Positions 7,095 to 15,606 of a stretch of 45,705 bases of DNA are shown piece after piece. Under the pieces are notes generated by a model. That model searched no databases and was not told the origin of the DNA. It saw nothing but the letters and a program-made list of their open reading frames with translations. The stretch comes from Oscillospiraceae bacterium. GTDB taxonomy: Bacteria; Bacillota; Clostridia; Oscillospirales; CAG-272. Both the position numbers and the translations under genes were made by a program. Within the stretch, counting starts at the first letter, position 1, and each line of letters starts with the position of its first letter. The stretch spans positions 1 to 45,705 of the forward strand of contig SVQY01000014.1 of NCBI GenBank assembly GCA_015065135.1, in the 5' to 3' direction.

Positions 7095-9491
7095 ATGCAA
7101 ACGAACAAGGAGGGTGTGCGCCGCCGCGAGGGGGGGCGCACGCAAAAAAAAGGGAAAAGGCCGCTGCTCGGAGAGCGGCGGCAATGGGTGGAGCAGGGCT
7201 GCTTGCATCTGCTGTTCGCGGCGCTGGGCGCCTTGGTGGGCAGCGCAGAGCTGCTTTTTGGCGTGCGCCCTTTTGCGGTGGCACTCGCAGCCGGACTCGG
7301 TATTCTGGCGCCGGCAGTAGGTGTTGGTGCCGGCATCTTTTATGGCATTACGGGGGATCCCGTATCGCTGGTGGCAGTGGCGATCACGCTGATCGCGCGG
7401 CTGCTTTTCTGCCTTTACCCCCGGAACGGAGCGAAAAAAGCCGTGTATTTTGCGGAACGAGTGGCGTATCGCGTAACAGTAGCCGTGGTCGCCGTGTTCG
7501 GTACGGGGCTGTACCGCGTGCTGCAGGGCGGCTTCCGCTTTTACGACCTGTTCGGGCTGCTGCTCTCGATGCTGGCAACCGGCATTGCCACGCTTTTGTT
7601 TGCGGGGATGGCGGGCGAAAAGGATCGGCTCTTTCCGTATAGTCGAGAGCTGGGTGTGGCGGCGCTTGTACTGGTCTCGATCTTTGCGATGAGAGAGGTC
7701 AATTTTTTCGGCGTGTATCCCTCGGCGGTGGCGGCGGCACTTTGCGCCCTTTTGCTGGTAGCGCATCGCGGCGTTTCGCTGGGCGCGGTGGGCGGACTTC
7801 TTTGCGGTCTTTGCTTTGATTATCGCCTTGCTCCGGCTTTTTTGCTATGCGGCCTTTGCTTCGGTCTTCTGGAAAAGAGCGGCCGTGGCGTGGGTGTGCT
7901 GGCAGGAGGCGGTGCGGCAGCGCTTTGCGCCTTTTTCATGGACGGCGCCGATGGCATTCTGCGCATTTTGCCCGCGCTGTTGACGGCAGGTGCGTTCTTT
8001 CTGGCAGGCGACAGTGCCGGACTTGTAGAGGGATCGCCCGGCTATCGGGCGGCGGTGCGCAGCCGTCGAGACGCGGTGCAATCGGTCAAGGCAGGGGAGC
8101 AGGCGGCCGGAGAAGCGCAGCTGCGCGAGATCGCGGACGCCTTCTCGGATCTTTCGGGTACCTTTTTTGAGCTGAGTAACCGCATTCGCCGCCCGGGACT
8201 TTCCGACCTGCGGCATCTGTGCGACAAGGCCTTTGACAAGGTATGTCCCACCTGTCGCAATCGCGATATCTGCTGGGGAAGCGAATACCACAATACCGCC
8301 CGCACAGTAGGGGCGCTTGGCAGTCGCCTGCACGCCAGAGGCGAGGTGGACGGCGAGCTGATCCCCGCGGCGCTGGCAGCGCGTTGCACGCAGCTGCCCG
8401 GTATTCTGCAAAGCATCAACGAGGGAGCGCTGCGGCTATCCGAGGAGGCGCTGCGCGGCGATAAGACCTCGGTGATCGCCGCAGATTATGCGGCTATGGG
8501 GCGCGTGATCGATGAGGTGCTGGAGGATAACCGTGAGGCCTTTGTGCAGGATGCTGCCGCCGGCGAGCGGATCATGGAGCGACTGCAGCGGATGGGATAT
8601 CTGCTGGAAACGGCGGCGGTCTGCGGCACACATCACAGACAAGTGATCCTGCGCGGCCTGCGGCTGCCGGGAAGACATCTGAAGCTCCGCGAGCTACGTC
8701 AGGTGCTGGAGCAGCACTGTCATTTCCGCCTGGGTGTCCCTCGGATCAAGGAGGCGGACGGTATGCAGGATCTGATCTTTCCCGAGCGGCGCTCTGTTTG
8801 CGGTATGACTGCAAAGGAGAGCCGTGCCAAGGGGAAAGGTGAGGGACGCTACTGCGGTGACAGCGTGACCGCCTTTACCGGTGAGCGCGGCTATAGCTAC
8901 GCACTTTTATGCGACGGAATGGGGAGCGGCAACAGCGCGGCACTGACCTCGGTGCTATCCTCCACCTTCCTTTCGCGCTTGCTGCAAGCGGGCAGCCGTC
9001 CCGAGACCGCCCTGCGGATGCTGAACGGCTTTCTTGCCGCCGGCGGAGCCAAGGAGGGGGAGAGCAGCACCACGGTGGATCTGTTGGAGCTGGATCTGGT
9101 CAGCGGCGAGGCATCGCTGTTCAAATGCGGTGCGGCACCCACCTATCTCTTGCGCCGCGGGGAGCTGACTCGCTTTACCTCTCGCACCGCGCCGGTAGGT
9201 ATTCTGGATGCGCTGGATGCAGAGCGGATCCGCTTTCAGACCGAGGTAGGAGATCTGGTGATCCAGATGAGCGATGGGATCACCAAGGGGGAGGAGAGCT
9301 GCCCGTGGCTGGAGGAGATGCTGCTGACGAAATGGGACGGCGATAAGGAAAAATTTTTGCGTATGGTGCTGGGGCGTGCTGCCACCGAGGGGGATGACGA
9401 TCTTTCGGTGATGCTGACAGAGATCGCCGAGGCACCGGCACCGGGCAGCGTCGGGCAGGAGGATGGCGAGGCGGCACGCGCATCGGCGTGA
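7095..9491 (+). CDS. spoIIE: Stage II sporulation protein E, PP2C-type serine phosphatase
   Basis: The 798-residue protein has SpoIIE architecture: a basic N-terminus, about ten hydrophobic membrane segments over residues 30-310, a middle regulatory and self-association region with the Cys cluster CPTCRNRDIC, and a C-terminal PP2C phosphatase domain. Metal-binding Asp residues are visible in LLCDGMGSGNSA (Asp about 607) and QMSDGI (Asp about 727), with GDDDLSVM near the end. In Bacillus it dephosphorylates SpoIIAA-P at the polar septum and so activates sigma-F in the forespore; length there is 827. Start ATG 7095 follows GGAGG by five bases. It shows that the organism sporulates or recently did. 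A TATAAA lies at 7049, but I see no convincing -35 or Spo0A box. Confidence 0.93.
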   Translation: MQTNKEGVRRREGGRTQKKGKRPLLGERRQWVEQGCLHLLFAALGALVGSAELLFGVRPFAVALAAGLGILAPAVGVGAGIFYGITGDPVSLVAVAITLIARLLFCLYPRNGAKKAVYFAERVAYRVTVAVVAVFGTGLYRVLQGGFRFYDLFGLLLSMLATGIATLLFAGMAGEKDRLFPYSRELGVAALVLVSIFAMREVNFFGVYPSAVAAALCALLLVAHRGVSLGAVGGLLCGLCFDYRLAPAFLLCGLCFGLLEKSGRGVGVLAGGGAAALCAFFMDGADGILRILPALLTAGAFFLAGDSAGLVEGSPGYRAAVRSRRDAVQSVKAGEQAAGEAQLREIADAFSDLSGTFFELSNRIRRPGLSDLRHLCDKAFDKVCPTCRNRDICWGSEYHNTARTVGALGSRLHARGEVDGELIPAALAARCTQLPGILQSINEGALRLSEEALRGDKTSVIAADYAAMGRVIDEVLEDNREAFVQDAAAGERIMERLQRMGYLLETAAVCGTHHRQVILRGLRLPGRHLKLRELRQVLEQHCHFRLGVPRIKEADGMQDLIFPERRSVCGMTAKESRAKGKGEGRYCGDSVTAFTGERGYSYALLCDGMGSGNSAALTSVLSSTFLSRLLQAGSRPETALRMLNGFLAAGGAKEGESSTTVDLLELDLVSGEASLFKCGAAPTYLLRRGELTRFTSRTAPVGILDALDAERIRFQTEVGDLVIQMSDGITKGEESCPWLEEMLLTKWDGDKEKFLRMVLGRAATEGDDDLSVMLTEIAEAPAPGSVGQEDGEAARASA

Positions 9492-9529
9492 GGTGAATAA
9501 ATGTCATGTTCGGGGTGATATTTTGTCTA

Positions 9530-9558
9530 TTGACGGTCATAGAAATTTATGATAAACT
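9530..9558 (+). promoter_or_regulatory. Promoter of the GH2 gene
   Basis: TTGACG (9530-9535), 17-bp spacer, TAAACT (9553-9558), 31 nt before the start codon at 9589. The GH2 gene is thus probably transcribed independently of spoIIE. Confidence 0.55.
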
Positions 9559-9588
9559 GTGGATAACGTCCCACAGGAGGTGCAAAAC

Positions 9589-12375
9589 ATGGCATTTTGC
9601 GGTAAGGTCTTTAACATGGACAAGGAGTGGCGCTTTTATCTTGGCGACTACTCGGATGAAAAAACACGTGCAAACAATCACTCGGCGGTCTACAGCGGTG
9701 CAAAGAGCGGCGGCCTGGCGGGCCCCGGCACCAAGAACGCCTTTGACGATAGCTACTGGCGGCAGGTGGATCTGCCTCACGACTATATTCGCGAGGCGGA
9801 CTTCTCGCCGGACGAGGTGGGCAACCACGGCAGTCGTGTGAAGCAGAATGCCTGGTACCGCAAGACCTTTGCGGTGGATCCGAGCCTTGCGGGCAAGCAC
9901 GCCCTGCTGGTGTTCGGGGGCATCTCCACCTCGTCGGTCATCTTTCTGAACGGCTCGGTGGTCTATCGCTCGGATAGCCTTTACACCGAGATCGCCGTTG
10001 ACGTGACCGATCGCCTTTATTTTGACCGCATCAATACCCTGGCGGTCTATACCAGAGGGCACGACACCGAGGGCTGGTGGTATGAGGGCGCAGGCATCTA
10101 CCGCCACGTTTATCTTTATATCAAGGATCAGCTGCACTTTGCCCACAACGGCGTGTTTGCAAAGCCCGTATTGCAGGACGAAGCCGACGATCTGTGGAAG
10201 ATGGAGATGACCTGTACGCTGGAGAACACCGGCTACGCCTCGGAGACCGTACAGGCACGCGCTGCGCTCTATGACGGAGAAAGGGTGATCGCTGCAGGCG
10301 AGGGTGCCCCCGTTTGCTGTCCCGGAGACGAAAAAACCGACACCGTGTTCGCTTTTTCTGTGAAAAAACCTACCCGATGGGATATTGATGCGCCCAAGCT
10401 TTACACCGTGAAGGCGGAGCTTGTGCGTAACGGTGAGGTGATCGACACCACCGAATTCAAGACCGGCTTCCGCACCTTTTATATGGATCCCGACAAGGGC
10501 GCGTATCTGAACGGCCGTTCTATTAAGCTGAAGGGCACCTGCAACCACCAGGATCACGCCGGTGTGGGTGTGGCGGTGCCGGACAGCATTCAGGATTACC
10601 GCATCCGTCGCCTGAAGGAGATGGGCTGTAACGCCTATCGCTGCTCGCACAATCCGCCCGCCCGGGAGATCCTGGACGCCTGCGATAAGTACGGCATGCT
10701 GGTTATGGATGAGAACCGCAAATTCGAGGCAAGCGAGAGCGCCATTGCCAATCTGGAAACGATGGTGAAGCGGGATCGCAACCATCCTTGCATCGTGTTC
10801 TGGTCCCTTTTCAACGAGGAGCCGCTGCAGAACTGCGCAGAGGGCCGTCAGATCTTCCGTCGCCTCAAAAGCAGGCTCCTCCGTCTGGATAACAGCCGTT
10901 ATGTGATCGGCGCGGTCAATGATGTGTTCCACCCCGGCGGCACCGGTGAGGAGATGGACGTGCTTGCCATGAATTACGGCATCTATAATGCAGAGCGCGT
11001 ACACAAGGAATGGCCGGATAAGCCCATGATGGGGTGCGAAAACAGCAGCTCCTTCTCTACGAGAGGCTGCTATAAGAGTGACCGCGAGGTGGCGCAGGTG
11101 ACCAACTGCTACGATGAGGAAAAGGCACCCTGGGGTCATACCGTTCGCGAGAACTGGGCGGTGGTGCGCAAGTATGATTTCTTTGCGGGCTGCTTCCTCT
11201 GGACCGGCTTTGACTATCGCGGTGAGCCTACTCCCTTCAAATGGCCCTCCTGCTCCTCTCAGTTTGGTCTGATGGATCTTTGCGGCTTCCCCAAGGATGC
11301 CTATTACTTCTGTCAGGCCACTTATCTGGAAAAGCCGATGCTCCACCTGCTGCCTCACTGGAATTGGAGGGAAGGGGAGACGGTGCGGGTGATGACCGTG
11401 ACCAACTGTGACGAGGTGGAGCTGCTGCTCAACGGAAAGAGCCTCGGACGGTATGCAAATGACGTGTGTGAGCAGCACGAGTGGCAGGTGGAATTTGTGC
11501 CCGGCACGCTGACCGCCATTGGCTATAATCAGGGCGAGGCGGTGCTGACCGCCGAGCGCAGGACAGCGGGAGCGCCGGTAGCGATCCGCCTTGTGGCAGA
11601 CCGCACCACCCTGCACAACGCAGGCGGTGACACAGTTCCCGTGCGCGTTTCGGTAGTGGATGCCAAGGGCATTGAGGTGCCGGATGCCGATCAGCTGATC
11701 CGCTTCACTCTGACAGGTGAAGGCGAGATCGTGGGTGTCGGTAACGGCGACCCCAACAGCCACGAGCCGGAGCATCTGCCCTACCGTCACCTGTTCGCAG
11801 GTCTGTGCCAGGTGCTGATTAGTGCCAAAACGGGTGCGAAAAAGCTGAAACTGACCGCCGAATGCGACGGGCTGGAGAGTGCCGAGGTGACCTTTGCCAT
11901 CAAGGAGCAGGCCGAGCCTGCTGCCATCTACTCCAAGGCCAACTGGGAGATCAGCGGCATGCTTTCTACCGTCTCGGACGATCCCGTGAAGCCCGACCCT
12001 GCCAAGGTGTACAGCGACGACGATATGAACAGCTTCTCGCCGATGATCATCGAGACCCGCTTCAATACCTTTAGGCCCGGCAAGTTCAAAACGGGCTGGC
12101 GCGTGCTGCGCGTGCCCGTGACCCTGCCTGCCAAAATGCCCAAGGGCAAGCGCCCCGTCATCGAGATCGCTGCGGCGATCTGCCGTCGCGCCGAGTTCTA
12201 CGTGAACGGCAAGGAGATCTTCTCCGCCGAGCCCGATTACAAGGCTCCCATCGTGGTGCCGCTGCCCACCGACTGCGGCAAGGATTTTGAGGTGCGCGTG
12301 CTGCTGCAGGCAAGAGAGGACGTGACCTCCAACAACGGCATCGGCCTCGGCATGGCGCTGACCTTTGTGGATTGA
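9589..12375 (+). CDS. Glycoside hydrolase family 2 protein, beta-galactosidase-like
   Basis: The 928-residue protein has the GH2 order: sugar-binding jelly roll (about 1-190; FGGISTSSVIFLNG, GWWYEGAGIYRHV), Ig-like domain, and TIM barrel with KGTCNHQDHAGVG and YRCSHNPP. The acid/base is NEEP (Glu about 410) and the likely nucleophile is the Glu of GCENSSS (about 484). DUF4982-like and further Ig/CBM-like C-terminal domains follow (PVAIRLVADRTTLHNAGGD, TGEGEIVGVGNGDPNS). No signal peptide is seen, so it probably acts on imported oligosaccharides in the cytoplasm. Exact linkage specificity cannot be read. ATG 9589 follows AGGAGG. Galactose produced here could in principle connect with the tagatose-type genes at 23.5-26.4 kb, but the loci are not adjacent. 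Confidence 0.9.
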   Translation: MAFCGKVFNMDKEWRFYLGDYSDEKTRANNHSAVYSGAKSGGLAGPGTKNAFDDSYWRQVDLPHDYIREADFSPDEVGNHGSRVKQNAWYRKTFAVDPSLAGKHALLVFGGISTSSVIFLNGSVVYRSDSLYTEIAVDVTDRLYFDRINTLAVYTRGHDTEGWWYEGAGIYRHVYLYIKDQLHFAHNGVFAKPVLQDEADDLWKMEMTCTLENTGYASETVQARAALYDGERVIAAGEGAPVCCPGDEKTDTVFAFSVKKPTRWDIDAPKLYTVKAELVRNGEVIDTTEFKTGFRTFYMDPDKGAYLNGRSIKLKGTCNHQDHAGVGVAVPDSIQDYRIRRLKEMGCNAYRCSHNPPAREILDACDKYGMLVMDENRKFEASESAIANLETMVKRDRNHPCIVFWSLFNEEPLQNCAEGRQIFRRLKSRLLRLDNSRYVIGAVNDVFHPGGTGEEMDVLAMNYGIYNAERVHKEWPDKPMMGCENSSSFSTRGCYKSDREVAQVTNCYDEEKAPWGHTVRENWAVVRKYDFFAGCFLWTGFDYRGEPTPFKWPSCSSQFGLMDLCGFPKDAYYFCQATYLEKPMLHLLPHWNWREGETVRVMTVTNCDEVELLLNGKSLGRYANDVCEQHEWQVEFVPGTLTAIGYNQGEAVLTAERRTAGAPVAIRLVADRTTLHNAGGDTVPVRVSVVDAKGIEVPDADQLIRFTLTGEGEIVGVGNGDPNSHEPEHLPYRHLFAGLCQVLISAKTGAKKLKLTAECDGLESAEVTFAIKEQAEPAAIYSKANWEISGMLSTVSDDPVKPDPAKVYSDDDMNSFSPMIIETRFNTFRPGKFKTGWRVLRVPVTLPAKMPKGKRPVIEIAAAICRRAEFYVNGKEIFSAEPDYKAPIVVPLPTDCGKDFEVRVLLQAREDVTSNNGIGLGMALTFVD

Positions 12376-12391
12376 CCCCTGAACGGTATAA

Positions 12392-12426
12392 AAAAACAGC
12401 CGACTGCAACGCAGTCGGCTGTTTTT
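12392..12426. terminator. Bidirectional terminator between GH2 and gpsA-like genes
   Basis: A perfect 16-bp stem (12392-12407 with 12411-12426), 3-nt loop, A and T runs on each side. It serves the convergent genes ending at 12375 (+) and 12435 (-). Confidence 0.9.
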
Positions 12427-12434
12427 GGATCGTA

Positions 12435-13511
12435 TTACTTGCGGATGGTCTCGACCTCGAACTTGCTCCACGGCACGTTCACGTCGGCGTTGTCTACCAG
12501 CAGCTCGCGGATGTGGTAGAGCAGGGGGAAGTCCTCTGCCTTTGCGCGGCCTGCCTCCACCATCTGGATAACGGCATCGGCGGTGCGGCGAGCGATGACG
12601 ATGGACTCCAGGGTCACGCCCTTCAGGATCTCCATAGCCTCGTCAAACTTCTTGCCCTCGCCCAGCAGGGTGCCGATCTTACGGGTACGGCCGCCGAACA
12701 CGGTCACGTACAGGTCGCCAACGCCAAGGAAGATGTTCTTCTCGGCATTGCCGTCGCACAGATCCAGCAGGCGGTACATCTCCTTTGCAGCCTGACCAAA
12801 GAGAGCTGCCTGAGAGTTGTAATGCTCGAACACGCGGCCCTCGCGCTTGTAGGAAAGGCCGATGGCAAGAGAAACGCCCAGAGCGTAAGCGTTCTTCAGA
12901 GCAACGGCGCACTCTACGCCGCGGATGTCGGTGGAAAGGCTGACGTGGTAGAAATCGGTCTCAAACAGAGAACGGATCCAACGGAGCAGCTCCATGTCGG
13001 GGCCGCAGAAGGTGACCTCGGTGGGGTCAAGGTCTGCCAGCTCGTAGCTGGTGCAGGGACCGCCGACGGCATTGATCTTCAGCTTCTTGTCGGTGAACTT
13101 GAGCATGTACTCGGGGTAGGAAATGAGGTAGCCCTTGTTTTCGCCGTTGTCGATCATGCCCTTGGTGATAGAGAGAACGGGCAGCTCCTCGGGAATGCGG
13201 GGAACAACGTTCTCACAGAACCACTGCAGACCGAAGGAGGAAATGCCGCAGATCAGCAGATCTGCACCCTTCATGCACTCATCCAGCTCCTCGTAGTAGT
13301 GGAAGGTGACCTTCTCGGGCATCATGAAGGAGGTCTTCACGCCGTTTACGTCGTGGGTCAGGGTCAGGTGCTCGTGGGTCTTCTGACCGTGCTCAATGAT
13401 GGCACGATCCAGGGGAGAGCCTACCAGACGAATGGTGTTGCCGTTCTTGCAAGCGGGGAATGCCATGGCCGAGCCCATCATGCCCGAGCCGATAATGGTG
13501 ATGATTGCCAT
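12435..13511 (-). CDS. gpsA: Glycerol-3-phosphate dehydrogenase (NAD(P)+)-like protein
   Basis: The protein has 358 residues. An N-terminal Rossmann fold carries GSGMMGSAMAFP. SITKGM and GGPCTSYELA correspond to the ATKG and SGPSF motifs of GpsA. The C-terminal domain has the catalytic Lys in VALKNAYALGVSLAIGL and the signature GVGDLYVTVFGGRTRKIG. GpsA reduces dihydroxyacetone phosphate to sn-glycerol-3-phosphate for phospholipid synthesis, the step before PlsY, which is also in this window. It is slightly longer than the usual 330-340 residues and diverges in several motifs, so another 2-hydroxyacid or polyol-phosphate substrate is possible. Divergent from the DeoR regulator. Confidence 0.75.
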   Translation of the reverse strand: MAIITIIGSGMMGSAMAFPACKNGNTIRLVGSPLDRAIIEHGQKTHEHLTLTHDVNGVKTSFMMPEKVTFHYYEELDECMKGADLLICGISSFGLQWFCENVVPRIPEELPVLSITKGMIDNGENKGYLISYPEYMLKFTDKKLKINAVGGPCTSYELADLDPTEVTFCGPDMELLRWIRSLFETDFYHVSLSTDIRGVECAVALKNAYALGVSLAIGLSYKREGRVFEHYNSQAALFGQAAKEMYRLLDLCDGNAEKNIFLGVGDLYVTVFGGRTRKIGTLLGEGKKFDEAMEILKGVTLESIVIARRTADAVIQMVEAGRAKAEDFPLLYHIRELLVDNADVNVPWSKFEVETIRK

Positions 13512-13584
13512 TGTTCTTTTCCATCCTTTTTATAAAATATTGGGGAAATACGGCTTGCCAAACGCGCGCCGTTGTGCTATCATA

Positions 13585-13613
13585 AGGATAACGAATTTTG
13601 CAAGCTTTGTCAA
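13585..13613 (-). promoter_or_regulatory. Promoter of the gpsA-like gene
   Basis: Minus strand TTGACA (13613-13608), 17-bp spacer, TATCCT (13590-13585). The -35 is contained in the right-hand part of one arm of the inverted repeat at 13606-13636. Confidence 0.6.
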
Positions 13614-13636
13614 GCCTTGACGGGAATTTTGACAAA
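13606..13636. promoter_or_regulatory. Inverted repeat, candidate DeoR-family operator
   Basis: TTTGTCAA (13606-13613) and TTGACAAA (13629-13636) form a perfect 8-bp inverted repeat with a 15-bp spacer. It lies between the divergent gpsA-like and DeoR genes and overlaps the gpsA -35. By position it is a candidate site for the adjacent regulator. Confidence 0.45.
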
Positions 13637-13680
13637 CTTTCATGTTTTCGTGCAAAGTCGATCAGAAATGAGGGGGAAAT

Positions 13681-14433
13681 ATGCTACAGATCGAACGGCA
13701 GGAGCAGATCATGGAGCTGCTTGCCAAAACGCCTGCGCTTCGCATCGGGCAGATCGCTGCCGCGCTCTATACCAGCGAGGCGACCGTGCGCCGCGACCTT
13801 GCGGTCATGGAGCAAAAGGGACTTGTGCAGCGCGTATACGGAGGCGTTACCCTAAAAAAGGAGGATATGCCGCTGGATTTCCGCCATCGGGATCATGCCG
13901 CCGCCAAGGAGGAGATCGCTGCCAAGGCGGCGCTGCTGCTCCGCGAGGGGCAGACCGTCTTTTTGGACTCCTCCTCTACCGCTCAGCACCTGTTGCCCCA
14001 TCTTTCCCGTTTTCACGACCTGACGGTCATTACCAACAGTCACAAGGCTATGCAGGAGCTGGCCACCACCAAGCTGCGGCTCATCTGCACCGGCGGCGAT
14101 CTGGTCAAGCGCAATATGGCCTACGTGGGGCGGACTGCCGAGGAGGCGCTGATGCGCTTTTGCCCCGAGATCGCCTTCCTTTCCAGCCAAGGCGTTGGGG
14201 AGGACGGTGAGGTGACCGATGCCTCGGAGGGGGAGACCTCCCTTAGGCAAGTGGTGCTGCGACGGGCGCTGCACACGGTGTTTTTGTGCGACTCCAGCAA
14301 GGTCGGCAAGAAGTATCTGTACCGCCTGGGGCGGCTTTCGGAGATGGGCGAGATTATCACCGACGAGGCCTTTCCCAAGGAGCTTTTGACTGAAAAAAAC
14401 GGAAACGGTATCAAAAAATCGCATTTTTCTTGA
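13681..14433 (+). CDS. DeoR/GlpR-family transcriptional regulator
   Basis: The 250-residue protein has an N-terminal winged helix-turn-helix (ERQEQIMELLAKT, then ATVRRDLAVMEQKG and RVYGGV) and a C-terminal DeoR effector domain related to sugar-phosphate isomerases (FLDSSSTAQHL, VITNSHKAMQEL, FLCDSSKVGKK). Family members are usually repressors released by a sugar phosphate. ATG 13681 is preceded by GAGGGGG. The target is unknown; the divergent gpsA-like gene and the inverted repeat between them are the obvious candidates, and the galactitol/tagatose operon 10 kb away is another. Confidence 0.88.
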   Translation: MLQIERQEQIMELLAKTPALRIGQIAAALYTSEATVRRDLAVMEQKGLVQRVYGGVTLKKEDMPLDFRHRDHAAAKEEIAAKAALLLREGQTVFLDSSSTAQHLLPHLSRFHDLTVITNSHKAMQELATTKLRLICTGGDLVKRNMAYVGRTAEEALMRFCPEIAFLSSQGVGEDGEVTDASEGETSLRQVVLRRALHTVFLCDSSKVGKKYLYRLGRLSEMGEIITDEAFPKELLTEKNGNGIKKSHFS

Positions 14434-14458
14434 CAGAAGCAGTGGGAAATGCTATACT
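14430..14458 (+). promoter_or_regulatory. Promoter of the histidine phosphatase - mrnC - deacetylase cluster
   Basis: TTGACA (14430-14435), 17-bp spacer, TATACT (14453-14458). The -35 overlaps the stop codon of the DeoR gene. Confidence 0.75.
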
Positions 14459-14486
14459 GATTTCAGCTTTGGAAAAGAGGTAGAAC

Positions 14487-15230
14487 ATAACGACGATCTA
14501 TCTGGTCCGTCACGGACAAACGCAGAACAACACACACGACGGCTTCAACGGCTGCGTCAGCGATCAGCCCTTGAATAAAACGGGGGAGACCATGGTCGCG
14601 CGGCTGACCCCCGTCCTTGCCCACGTGCAGCTGGATGCCATCTATACCAGTCCCCTGCGTCGCGCCGTACAGACTGCCGAGGCCGTGCGGGGCGCACGCG
14701 AACTGGAGCTGCGGCTTGATCCGCGCCTCAAAGAAACGGATTTTGGACGGTTGGACGGTATGGATTGGAAGGAAGCCAAGGCAAAATATCCCGAGGCTTG
14801 CCGTGAATGGGGCCGCCACCCCGAGCGCTTTTGCGCGCCAGGCGCCGTTGAGGGCGTTCGGGAGGTCTCTGCGCGGGTGATGTCTGCATTTTTGCAGATC
14901 CTGCGGGAAAATCGGGGTAAAACGGTGGCGATCGTGGCACACGGCATGGTGTTTGCTTTGCTGACCTCCAAGCTGGTCGGATACAGCGTACATGATTATC
15001 GGCGCACGCCGATGATCAACAACGCCGCCTATCGGGTGCTGCAGATCGAGGATGACGGACACCTCTTTATCAACGAATGGGAGCATAACGCGCATCTGGA
15101 GGACACCTGGTGCTTCCATCCCCGCCGTTTTCGCAAGCGGATGCGCCTGGAGAGAGCGCGGATCCCCCGTCACGCCTTTTACGCCCCCTTAAAAATGACA
15201 AAAAAGGAAAAGAAGCAATATGGAAATTGA
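14487..15230 (+). CDS. Histidine phosphatase (phosphoglycerate mutase-like), apparent ATA start
   Basis: The 247-residue protein belongs to the histidine phosphatase superfamily: catalytic RHGQT at residues 8-12, an acidic KETDFGRLDGMDW region, and the second catalytic His in IVAHGMVF. The frame opens right after a TAG at 14481-14483, and the codons before the RHG motif are AAC, ATA, ACG, ACG, ATC. None is a usual start. ATA at 14487 lies six bases after GGAAAAGAGG, ideal for initiation, and gives MTTIYLVRHG, the family's normal N-terminus. The next conventional start (TTG, 14571) would delete the catalytic His. Either ATA is used or a G-to-A change has altered ATG. It overlaps mrnC by 11 bp. 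Substrate unknown. Confidence 0.82.
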   Translation: MTTIYLVRHGQTQNNTHDGFNGCVSDQPLNKTGETMVARLTPVLAHVQLDAIYTSPLRRAVQTAEAVRGARELELRLDPRLKETDFGRLDGMDWKEAKAKYPEACREWGRHPERFCAPGAVEGVREVSARVMSAFLQILRENRGKTVAIVAHGMVFALLTSKLVGYSVHDYRRTPMINNAAYRVLQIEDDGHLFINEWEHNAHLEDTWCFHPRRFRKRMRLERARIPRHAFYAPLKMTKKEKKQYGN

Positions 15231-15606
15231 CCACAGAACTGCCGGAGCCGCCGGTCTTGCGTATCTCGGTGATGCGGTACTCGAGCTGCTGGTACGAGAG
15301 CGACTGGTGCTGTCGGGCTGCTCCTCCTCTAAATCCCTGAATGCGAAGGCGCTGCATTTTGTGCGCGCCGCGGCACAGGCCAAGGCTATGGAGCGTATCA
15401 CGCCGCAGCTGACCGAGGAGGAGGAGGCCGCCTTCCGCCGCGGACGGAATATCGGCCACACCAATACCCCCAAAAACGCCACGGTCGCGGAATATCGGAA
15501 TGCCACCGGCATGGAGGCGTTGTTCGGATACCTGCATATCAAGGGGGAGCAGGCACGCATCCGCGAGCTGTTCGAGCTGGCATATCCGAAGGGAGAACAA
15601 GAATGA
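15220..15606 (+). CDS. mrnC: Mini-ribonuclease III
   Basis: The 128-residue protein is a lone RNase III catalytic domain without a double-stranded-RNA-binding domain. It has the family motif LAYLGDAVLELLVRERL and the C-terminal RGRN, then TPKNATVAEYRNATGMEALF and GYLHIKG. In Bacillus it matures 23S rRNA ends. It overlaps the preceding gene by 11 bp and the next by 4 bp (ATGA), which indicates translational coupling. Confidence 0.92.
   Translation: MEIDHRTAGAAGLAYLGDAVLELLVRERLVLSGCSSSKSLNAKALHFVRAAAQAKAMERITPQLTEEEEAAFRRGRNIGHTNTPKNATVAEYRNATGMEALFGYLHIKGEQARIRELFELAYPKGEQE

Noticed and set aside
9547-12471. A 974-codon minus-strand frame opposite the GH2 gene, and similar ones opposite the DUF1846 and scfB genes
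   Set aside because: The sense frames carry clear family motifs and ribosome sites; the antisense frames show none and are a side effect of high GC codon usage.
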